Assembly (NCBI GenBank): GCA_944388825.1
Contig: CALXKG010000142.1
Location: 1-11,332 of the forward strand
Reading direction: 5' to 3'
Source: an uncultured Clostridia bacterium
Lineage (GTDB): Bacteria > Bacillota > Clostridia > Oscillospirales > Ruminococcaceae
Length of the DNA: 11,332 nt
This document shows positions 6,002 through 11,332 of this stretch, piece by piece; positions within the stretch are counted from its first letter, which is position 1; each line of letters opens with the position of its first letter. The notes beneath the pieces are model-generated. The model did no database searches. It had not been told where the DNA came from and was given only the letters and a program-made list of their open reading frames with translations. A program made the translations under genes and the position numbers.

Positions 6002-7129
6002 ATGAGAGAATACGATATGCGGGACGTCGAATTCCTGGCGCTCCAGCAGACGCCGGAAATGGTGAACGGGCTCCCCCTCATCATCAAGCGCTCCCCGACC
6101 GAGCCGCGTCCCGGCTGCGTCGACCATCACGAGGACGCCGCCCAGAACCTCCACTGGATCGCCCGCCCGGCAGAGCCGGAGGAAAAAAAGAAGCCGAAGA
6201 CCCCCGCCGAAGCGATCCAGTCGATGCGCGACCATATGGGCTTCCCCAACCGCAACCTCTGTGTCACCGAGATCCACACCAAGTTTGAAACGGTCATGAA
6301 CGGCGAAAACGAGGTCGGCCTCTGGCGCTACTATCGCCGGGATACCCAGTATGACAAAAAGCGGCCCGCCTTTATCTTCTTCCACGGCGGCGGATGGGTC
6401 GGCGGCACCCCCTACACGGTCGAAAACCCCTGCCGGCTGATCGCCGAGCTGTCGGGCGGCGTCGTCTTCAACGTCGACTACGCCCTCGCCCCCGAGAAGA
6501 AGTACCCGAACGGCGTCAACGACTGCTGGGCGGCCCTCAAACACGTCTACGACCACGCGGACGCGTACGGCATCGACAAGACGAAAATCGCGATCGGCGG
6601 CGACTCGGCCGGCGGCAACATGACCGCCGCCGTCTCGCTGATGGACCGCGACCGGGGCACCCATATGGTCGCCCTCCAGGTGCCGATGTACGCGGCGGTG
6701 ACCTTCCTGGGTTCCAAGACGCCCGGCTACCATTTCTCGATCGCGGAATACGAGTTCGACCCCTCCCAGAAGGAAAAACTCGACCCCCGCGTCGCCATCT
6801 CCCGCCCGAAGGACGAGGAACACGACGACGAGATCAATATGGGCGCCCTCTACTTCGACGACCCGGAAAAACAGTGCCTGGAGACCTACGCCTCCCCGCT
6901 GATGGAGCCGGACTTTACCGGGATGCCCGCCTGCCTCTCGATCGACTGCGAATACGACGGCCTGCGGATCCAGGACGAGCTGTACGCCAAACGGCTCTAC
7001 GAGGCCGGCGTCAAGGTCAAGGCGATCCGCTACCGCGGCGTCTTCCACGCGGTCATCGACCGGCTGGGGTTTGTCCCCCAGGCGGAGGATATCTGCGTCG
7101 AAATCGCAAACGCGATGAAGGAAATGTAA
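6002..7129 (+). CDS. Alpha/beta-hydrolase esterase, hormone-sensitive-lipase-like (Aes type)
   Basis: A 375-residue cytoplasmic enzyme with no signal peptide, expected to hydrolyse short-chain acyl esters such as acetyl groups on small molecules or sugars. The HSL/family IV signature HGGGW (128-132) forms the oxyanion hole. The nucleophile Ser202 is in GGDSAGG. The acid is probably Asp319 (EYDGLR) and the base His349 (GVFHAV). The N-terminal 110 residues are Pro/Lys-rich in part (EKKKPKTP) and would form a cap; together with an insertion around 250-290 this makes it longer than the usual 310 residues. The start follows GAAAGG by 11 bases; an earlier ATG at 5992 is out of frame and too close to the binding site. 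It is the first gene of a two-esterase unit, divergent from the two-component operon. The natural substrate is unknown. Confidence 0.92.
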   Translation: MREYDMRDVEFLALQQTPEMVNGLPLIIKRSPTEPRPGCVDHHEDAAQNLHWIARPAEPEEKKKPKTPAEAIQSMRDHMGFPNRNLCVTEIHTKFETVMNGENEVGLWRYYRRDTQYDKKRPAFIFFHGGGWVGGTPYTVENPCRLIAELSGGVVFNVDYALAPEKKYPNGVNDCWAALKHVYDHADAYGIDKTKIAIGGDSAGGNMTAAVSLMDRDRGTHMVALQVPMYAAVTFLGSKTPGYHFSIAEYEFDPSQKEKLDPRVAISRPKDEEHDDEINMGALYFDDPEKQCLETYASPLMEPDFTGMPACLSIDCEYDGLRIQDELYAKRLYEAGVKVKAIRYRGVFHAVIDRLGFVPQAEDICVEIANAMKEM

Positions 7130-7173
7130 CCGAAGCCTTTCGCGGCTGCCGCACCCAAACATACGCAAAATTC

Positions 7174-7181
7174 AGAAAGGA
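7174..7181 (+). promoter_or_regulatory. Ribosome binding site fixing the second esterase start
   Basis: AGAAAGGA lies eight bases before the ATG at 7190. It overlaps the in-frame ATG at 7181, which therefore cannot be the start. Confidence 0.8.
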
Positions 7182-7189
7182 TGATCTCC

Positions 7190-7993
7190 ATGGCCAAATT
7201 TACCTGCACCTTCATCTCCTACACCCTCACGCGGACGGTGGACATCACCGTCATCATCCCGTCGGTCACCATCCCCGAGTCGATGGGCATGACCCTTCCG
7301 GAAGGGGAAAAGCCCCGCCACCAGAAAAAGGACAAATACCCCGTCCTCTACCTGCTGCACGGGATGGGCAACAACCACGCCCAGTGGACCGGCTACACCA
7401 ACGTCGAGCTGTTCGCCGAGGAAAAGAACATGGCGGTCGTCATGCTGTCGGCGGAAAACAAGTGCTATGTCAACGTCTACGGCGACAACTTCTACGACTT
7501 CGTGTCGGAGGAGCTGCCCGATTTCGTCAAAGAGATGTTCCACGTCTCCGACCGGCCGGAAGACACCTTCATCGCCGGGCTTTCGATGGGCGGCTACGGG
7601 ACGCTGGTCCACGGCCTCTCCCACCCCGAGCGGTTCGCGGCGATGGGCGCCTTCTCGGCGGCGGTACAGCTGAACCCCTATTCGCTGGCGGGCGGCCCCG
7701 AGGCGGAAAAGAATGAGATCATCCCCGCTTACGACCCGCTTACGCTCCTGAAAAAGGACGTCGCCGAAGGGAAAAAGCTGCCGAAGATGTACGTCGCCTG
7801 CGGCGAAAACGACTTCCTGTTTGAGGCCAACAAGGCGTTCGTCGAAGAGGCGAAGGCGCTGGGCGTCCCGGTCGAAACCGATTTCGTGCCCGGGTATACC
7901 CATGAATGGCGGTTCTGGAACCTCGAAGTGGAGAAGTTCTTAAACTGGATCCCCCGTTCCGATGCCTACGCCGGCGGCAAACGGCAGGTATGA
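7190..7993 (+). CDS. Esterase of the EstA/esterase D (S-formylglutathione hydrolase-like) family
   Basis: A 267-residue cytoplasmic serine esterase. Seen motifs are YLLHGMG (53-60) at the oxyanion hole, nucleophile Ser132 in GLSMGGYG, Asp208 in CGENDF and His238 in YTHEW. Length and motif order match the tributyrin-esterase/antigen-85-like family (PF00756), whose members cleave short-chain acyl, feruloyl or formyl-thioester substrates. The 51-bp gap to 7180 has no terminator, so it is probably co-transcribed with the first esterase. The two proteins belong to different alpha/beta-hydrolase families, so this is not a tandem duplication. They may act on the same acylated substrate at different positions, but this is inference. 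A detoxifying S-formylglutathione hydrolase role is less likely because no formaldehyde dehydrogenase is adjacent. Confidence 0.92.
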   Translation: MAKFTCTFISYTLTRTVDITVIIPSVTIPESMGMTLPEGEKPRHQKKDKYPVLYLLHGMGNNHAQWTGYTNVELFAEEKNMAVVMLSAENKCYVNVYGDNFYDFVSEELPDFVKEMFHVSDRPEDTFIAGLSMGGYGTLVHGLSHPERFAAMGAFSAAVQLNPYSLAGGPEAEKNEIIPAYDPLTLLKKDVAEGKKLPKMYVACGENDFLFEANKAFVEEAKALGVPVETDFVPGYTHEWRFWNLEVEKFLNWIPRSDAYAGGKRQV

Positions 7994-8013
7994 TCACCGG
8001 CTGACATAAAAAG

Positions 8014-8043
8014 AGGCGCTCCTTTTAAAGGGGCGCCTTTTTT
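8014..8043 (+). terminator. Bidirectional terminator between the esterase operon and the Bfd-like gene
   Basis: AGGCGCTCCTTT (8014-8025) faces AAAGGGGCGCCT (8027-8038) with one T-G wobble; the innermost pairs must open to form the loop. TTTTTT (8038-8043) follows on the plus strand. An A-run on the left side (AAAAAG, 8008-8013) gives a U-rich tail on the minus strand, so it can serve both convergent genes. Confidence 0.88.
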
Positions 8044-8053
8044 GCTGCCATTT

Positions 8054-8266
8054 TCAGGCCATCATAATTTCGGAAATGGTGTCCAGGATCTTGTCGTGAC
8101 ATCCGCCGCAGCCGGTGGAGCAGTGGGTGATCTTCTGCACCTCGTCGAAGGATTTGAGGACGTCCTCAAACCGGGGGATCTGGTGGAGCGCGTCGGCGAT
8201 ATCGGAATAGGATACCTGCTTGCAGTTGCAGATGATCTCGTTGGCCCGCATCTGGTTCATTGCCAT
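8054..8266 (-). CDS. Bfd-like [2Fe-2S]-binding protein, stand-alone
   Basis: A 70-residue protein with the BFD-like fold signature. CNC (Cys13, Cys15) and a C-terminal CSTGCGGC (Cys49, Cys53, Cys56) surround a helical segment. By comparison with bacterioferritin-associated ferredoxin (CxC about 32 residues before CxxC), the cluster ligands are probably Cys13, Cys15, Cys53 and Cys56, with a 37-residue spacing and Cys49 extra. Free-standing members are small electron carriers or iron-linked partners; in Clostridia many have no known partner, and no ferritin or oxidoreductase gene is adjacent here. The start is set at 8266 by TGGAGG eight bases upstream; a TTG at 8281 overlaps that site. It has its own promoter and shares the bidirectional terminator with the esterases. 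Confidence 0.88.
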   Translation of the reverse strand: MAMNQMRANEIICNCKQVSYSDIADALHQIPRFEDVLKSFDEVQKITHCSTGCGGCHDKILDTISEIMMA

Positions 8267-8274
8267 AATAAATT

Positions 8275-8280
8275 CCTCCA
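8275..8280 (-). promoter_or_regulatory. Ribosome binding site fixing the Bfd-like start
   Basis: TGGAGG on the minus strand, eight bases before the ATG at 8266. It overlaps the earlier in-frame TTG, excluding it. Confidence 0.85.
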
Positions 8281-8296
8281 ATCGGTCCTATAATCA

Positions 8297-8307
8297 GACA
8301 ATTTGTC
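8297..8307. promoter_or_regulatory. Candidate operator in the Bfd-like gene leader
   Basis: GACAATTTGTC is a perfect inverted repeat with one central base. It would lie just after the transcription start (about 8311), where a bound repressor would block initiation. It does not look like a classical Fur box. No regulator is named. Confidence 0.3.
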
Positions 8308-8317
8308 CTTTTATCAA

Positions 8318-8346
8318 AGTATACCACAGCGGGGACGGGTTGTCAA
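8318..8346 (-). promoter_or_regulatory. Sigma-A promoter of the Bfd-like gene
   Basis: On the minus strand, TTGACA (complement of 8341-8346) and TATACT (complement of 8318-8323) are 17 bp apart. The -35 is perfect and the -10 is one base off consensus. The leader is about 45 bases. Confidence 0.88.
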
Positions 8347-8369
8347 GGCGGCTGCCGCCCGCCGGGAAT

Positions 8370-8400
8370 AAAAAAGCCCCCGGCGTTTCCGCCGGGAGCC
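8370..8400 (-). terminator. Terminator of the surface-protein gene
   Basis: Read on the minus strand, GCTCCCGGCG (complement of 8390-8399), a GAAA loop and CGCCGGGGGC (complement of 8376-8385) are followed by TTTTTT (8370-8375). It is a strong GC stem with a tetraloop, 59 bp after the stop codon. Confidence 0.9.
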
Positions 8401-8458
8401 TGGGGAAATCCCCTGCCCCGGAGGAGAAAGCCGGGACAGGGAAAAGAGGTGTTACAGC

Positions 8459-11311
8459 TTATTTGACCCAGACGCCGTTCGCGTTGACATAGTAGCCGTC
8501 AGGGGTCGTGGTGTTGGTGGCCATCAGGCCGGAAGCGGTCAGGTAGTAGTAGCTGCCCTTCCACAGCCGCCAGCCGGAGCGCTGCATCGCGCCGTTGCCC
8601 TGGAAGAAGTACCAGCCGTCGGAAGCCTGGTACCACCAGTCGTTGGCCATGCCGCCCCAGTTGAAGAAGTAGTAGGTCACGCCGCCGATCTGGGCGAGGC
8701 CGTTGTCGTACATCCGGCCGGAAACGGTGTCCAGATAATACCAGACGTTGCCGATCTTCAGCCAGCCGGTGACCATCCTGCCGTCTTCGTCGAAGTACCA
8801 CCAGCCCTCATGATCGTCGTCGCTGACCCAGACCCAGCCGGTCTGCATGAAGCCCTGACGGTCAAAGTAGTAGGTGTCGCCGTCGATCACGGCAAGGCCG
8901 CGGGTGCGGATGCCGTCGTTGTAGTAAAGGGTGCCGGAGTTGTAGTACTTCCAGCCGTCGAGGGTCTGCGCAGGGGCGCTGACCGTGTAGGAGGGACGGA
9001 CAACGACCGCGTGATCCATCTGGCACCAGAGCCAGTAGAGCAGGTGGTCCAGTTCGTCCTGATCGTACCAGTGGCCGTAGCCGAAGTATCTGTTGATGAT
9101 CTCGATGATGTACTCGGCGTCGTCCTTATCGAACTCGCCTCTGTGGATCATGTCCAGGATCTCGTCGATCAGGTCTTCGATCGAGTCGATGCAGCCCTGG
9201 TTCTGATCGGGATTGTCGGGACAGTTGTCCTTCTTAACCAGCATGATCAGGGAGTCGTAAAGGTCGTTATACGCCTTGTTGACTTCCGCCTGGGTGGCGT
9301 TCTTGTCGTTCAGGACATCGATCGCAGCTTTAAGGTACGGATACACTTTCCACATCGAACCAATCGTGTAATCTCCGCTGTTAAATAAATCTTTTACATT
9401 ACCGATGAGGTTTTCAAGAGCGGATTTGTCGACGGATACCGGAACAAGAGCGTTGATCGCGGCATTCAGCTTCTCGGTCGCAAAATCGACTTCTGCCTGC
9501 GTAGCATTGTCGTTGTCCCAGACAGGCCACGCTTCGTCATACACTTCTTTCAGGTTCGCCAGGGATTCAGCGGTATAGCCGCCTTCGTCCATAGCCTTGT
9601 CAGCATTACCAAGTGCTAACGTCAGCTTCTGTTTGTTGACACCAACCGGAAGCTGGGAAACGAGTTTCAGGTTGTCGATCGCTTTGTTCAGGTCTTCTAC
9701 CGTCCAGTTGATCTGAGCCTGATAGGTGTCTTCGGTGAGGAGCTTTTTCGCCGCCGACAGGATCTCATCCAGCGCTTTTCTGGATTCTTCGGTATATGTA
9801 TCCTCGTAACCATCCGCGCTGATGATGCCCTCTGCTCTTGCAATCGCATCTTTAAGCGCGGAGAAGTCCAGACCCTGCGGGAGATCGGAAATCTCTTTCA
9901 GATCGTTGACCGCTTTTTCCAGCGCGGCCGCAGCAGCGTCAACCTCTTCCTGGGTAGCATTTTCATCTTCATACACAGCTTTAGATTCGTTGTATACCTT
10001 CAGCAGGTAATCTCTGGAATCTTCCGTGTATTTATCTTCGTACCCGGGTGCATTGATGTAGGCATTGGCTTTGTCGATTGCGTCAGCCAGTGCGGACTTG
10101 TCGACTTTTTCTTCCTCGACCGGGGGCTGTTCAGTCGTCAGGCCGTTGGTAGCATCCACCAGAGCTGCAGCGGCATCGTCAACTTCATCCTGCGTCGCGT
10201 CGAGATCATCCATCACTTCTTTGGCAACTTCAAGCGCTTCTTCAAAGACCTTCTTGGATTCATCCGTATAATCTTTGTAGGAATCCAGCGCCTTCACCGC
10301 ATCCGCCATCTCGATTGCAGAAGCAAGTTTGGACTTGTCGACTTCTTCTTCAACCGGAGGCTGTTCAGAGGCCAGCTTCAAGTTCTTAAGCGCTTCAATT
10401 ACTGCATCCGCAGCTTCGTCGATATCATCCTGCGTCAGGGTATCCAGATCTTTGCTGTTATATACATAACCAGCTTCAATCAGAGCGTCGTTAAGGGCTT
10501 TCAGCGTTTCTTCGGTGTAGGTGCAGCCGTCATCGAACTTCGCTTCACCTTTTTCTATCGCAGCAAGCAGTTCGGAGAAGTCAAGCTCTTTCTCCTCAAC
10601 CGGAGGCTGTTCAGAGACCTGCTCCAAGTTCTTAAGCGCTTCAATTACTGCACCCGCAGCTTTGTTGATATCATCCTGCGTCAGGGTATCCAGATCTTTG
10701 CTGTTATACACATAACCAGCTTCATTCAGGGCGTCCTTAAGGGCTTTCAGCGTATCTTCGGTGTAGGTGCAGCCGTCTGCGAACTTCGCTTCACCTTTTT
10801 CTATCGCAGCAAGCAGTTCGGAGAAGTCAAGCTCTTTCTCCTCGACCGGAGGCTGTTCAGAGACCTGCTTCAAGTTCTCAAGCGCTTCAATTACTGCATC
10901 CGCAGCTTCGTCGATATCATCCTGCGTCAGGGTATCCAGATCTTTGCTGTTATACACATAGCCAGCTTCATTCAGGGCGTCCTTAAGGGCTTTCAGCGTT
11001 TCTTCGGTGTAGGTGCAGCCGTCTTCGAACTTCGCTTCGCCTTTTTCCATGGCAGCAAGCAGTCCGGAGAAGTCAACCGATTCTTCAGACCATTTAATCT
11101 TTTCGGCCTTGTCGATAGCATCATCCAAATCATTGATGCCGTACCAACCATGATTGCCCTGATTACCGCCCGGCCGCTTATAGGTCTCGATGCCACTCGC
11201 GCTGACCGTCTGGACGATACCCCCCCCTAGAGGGTTCGAAGTACCGATCCCAGCCGGAATCGCAGTCAAGACGCAGGCGGCCAGCATAGCCGCCAGTATC
11301 TTTTTCTTCAT
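8459..11311 (-). CDS. Secreted cell-surface protein: FIVAR-like modules and C-terminal cell-wall-binding repeats
   Basis: A 950-residue secreted protein. Residues 1-38 form a Sec signal peptide (MKKK, hydrophobic core, probable cleavage after TVSA). Three near-identical repeats follow (80-161, 162-243, 244-324), each ending in an acidic SEQPPVEE linker. Five diverged FIVAR-like modules follow at about 325-391, 404-472, 482-549, 559-623 and 628-691, marked by YTxES and ATQxEVD. Then comes a helical, acidic stretch (about 705-770) and an aromatic, Gly-rich region (786-950) of choline-binding-like wall repeats (GWKYY, GDTYYFD, GWLKIGNVWYYL). There is no LPXTG motif, so attachment is probably non-covalent. 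FIVAR-type domains occur in adhesins and wall-bound enzymes. No catalytic domain is visible, so an adhesion or scaffold role is inferred. The ATG at 11311 is preferred over the GTG at 11314 because AAAGGAGG lies eight bases before it. The promoter is outside the window. Confidence 0.92.
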   Translation of the reverse strand: MKKKILAAMLAACVLTAIPAGIGTSNPLGGGIVQTVSASGIETYKRPGGNQGNHGWYGINDLDDAIDKAEKIKWSEESVDFSGLLAAMEKGEAKFEDGCTYTEETLKALKDALNEAGYVYNSKDLDTLTQDDIDEAADAVIEALENLKQVSEQPPVEEKELDFSELLAAIEKGEAKFADGCTYTEDTLKALKDALNEAGYVYNSKDLDTLTQDDINKAAGAVIEALKNLEQVSEQPPVEEKELDFSELLAAIEKGEAKFDDGCTYTEETLKALNDALIEAGYVYNSKDLDTLTQDDIDEAADAVIEALKNLKLASEQPPVEEEVDKSKLASAIEMADAVKALDSYKDYTDESKKVFEEALEVAKEVMDDLDATQDEVDDAAAALVDATNGLTTEQPPVEEEKVDKSALADAIDKANAYINAPGYEDKYTEDSRDYLLKVYNESKAVYEDENATQEEVDAAAAALEKAVNDLKEISDLPQGLDFSALKDAIARAEGIISADGYEDTYTEESRKALDEILSAAKKLLTEDTYQAQINWTVEDLNKAIDNLKLVSQLPVGVNKQKLTLALGNADKAMDEGGYTAESLANLKEVYDEAWPVWDNDNATQAEVDFATEKLNAAINALVPVSVDKSALENLIGNVKDLFNSGDYTIGSMWKVYPYLKAAIDVLNDKNATQAEVNKAYNDLYDSLIMLVKKDNCPDNPDQNQGCIDSIEDLIDEILDMIHRGEFDKDDAEYIIEIINRYFGYGHWYDQDELDHLLYWLWCQMDHAVVVRPSYTVSAPAQTLDGWKYYNSGTLYYNDGIRTRGLAVIDGDTYYFDRQGFMQTGWVWVSDDDHEGWWYFDEDGRMVTGWLKIGNVWYYLDTVSGRMYDNGLAQIGGVTYYFFNWGGMANDWWYQASDGWYFFQGNGAMQRSGWRLWKGSYYYLTASGLMATNTTTPDGYYVNANGVWVK
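8462..8956 (-). repeat. Choline-binding-like cell-wall repeat region
   Basis: This encodes residues 786-950 of the surface protein. Units of about 20 residues carry aromatic pairs and Gly, for example DGDTYYFDRQGFMQTGW, GWWYFDEDGRMVTGW and GNVWYYLDTVSGRMY. About eight degenerate units can be counted. The pattern matches CW_binding_1-type repeats that hold proteins on teichoic-acid choline or other wall polymers. Which polymer this organism uses cannot be told. Confidence 0.85.
9239..10339 (-). repeat. Five diverged FIVAR-like modules
   Basis: This encodes residues 325-691. Each module has about 65-70 residues with a common frame: DKSxLxxAI at the start, a YTxES or similar mid-motif, and usually ATQxEVDxA near the end. 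Modules four and five are the most diverged (NKQKLTLALGNAD; DKSALENLIGNVKDL). Base composition here is visibly more AT-rich than in the wall-binding part. Confidence 0.75.
10340..11074 (-). repeat. Three tandem near-identical 246-bp coding repeats
   Basis: Units are 10829-11074, 10583-10828 and 10340-10582; the last is one codon shorter. Each encodes about 82 residues with GCTYTEE, AGYVYNSKDLDTLTQDD and SEQPPVEE. By direct alignment the first two units differ at 13-14 of 246 bases. Each unit holds one Cys (99, 181, 263). Such identity points to recent duplication or gene conversion and a copy number that may vary between strains. Confidence 0.95.
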
Positions 11312-11319
11312 CACTCGTT

Positions 11320-11327
11320 CCTCCTTT
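11320..11327 (-). promoter_or_regulatory. Ribosome binding site of the surface-protein gene
   Basis: AAAGGAGG on the minus strand, eight bases before the ATG at 11311 and five before the GTG at 11314. Spacing and codon favour the ATG. Confidence 0.85.
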
Positions 11328-11332
11328 GATTT

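Noticed and set aside
5831..7168. A 445-residue open frame on the minus strand
   Set aside because: It lies opposite the first esterase, which has full catalytic motifs. The antisense product has no recognisable domain and is a high-GC shadow.
6394..7716. A 440-residue plus-strand frame across both esterases
   Set aside because: Arg/Pro-rich out-of-frame translation spanning two well-supported genes.
8297..8307. Fur box before the Bfd-like gene
   Set aside because: The palindrome GACAATTTGTC lacks the GATAAT-type hexamers of the Fur consensus.
10340..11074. CRISPR-like periodic repeat
   Set aside because: The period is 246 bp, in frame, with no spacers; it is a coding repeat.
8459..11311. 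Surface protein as a lipoprotein through LAAC at residues 10-13
   Set aside because: That Cys falls within the hydrophobic core, unusually close to the N-terminus, and a better AxA-type cleavage site follows near residue 38.

Overview
The window looks like chromosome of a moderately GC-rich (roughly 60% by eye) Gram-positive Clostridia/Oscillospiraceae-type gut bacterium. The support is strong AGGAGG-type ribosome binding sites, sigma-A promoters with 17-bp spacers, tRNA genes with encoded CCA, a YesM/YesN-type two-component system, and a large secreted protein combining FIVAR-like modules with choline-binding-like cell-wall repeats. The species cannot be named from this sequence alone.

Layout. 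(1) 1-1124, plus strand: a tyrosine integrase whose N-terminus is cut by the window edge. It reads toward the 3' end of tRNA-Ser(GCU), so this is probably the end of an integrated element whose bulk lies to the left. (2) 1140-1481, minus strand: promoter, tRNA-Ser(UGA), tRNA-Ser(GCU) and a hairpin terminator. (3) 1504-5802, minus strand: an operon with its own promoter. Gene order is AraC-type response regulator, sensor histidine kinase, HAD phosphatase/phosphomutase, then a terminator. (4) 5803-6001: a divergent control region with an extended -10 promoter, an inverted repeat, a candidate tandem half-site pair and a foldable leader RNA. (5) 6002-8043, plus strand: two cytoplasmic serine esterases from different families, then a bidirectional terminator. 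(6) 8054-8346, minus strand: a free-standing Bfd-like [2Fe-2S] protein with its own promoter. (7) 8370-11327, minus strand: a 950-residue secreted surface protein with three near-identical 82-residue repeats.

How they may work together. The kinase would sense an extracellular, possibly carbohydrate-related, ligand and phosphorylate the regulator. The divergent esterase pair is the natural nearby target. The HAD enzyme, translationally close-coupled to the kinase, would supply a sugar-phosphate step. The esterases would remove acyl groups from imported substrates. These functional links are inferred from gene order. No transporter or glycosidase is visible here.

No clearly new defence or mobile system is evident. 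The points most worth a second look are the recently expanded surface-protein repeats, the esterase-operon leader and its divergent control region, and the integrase/tRNA junction.
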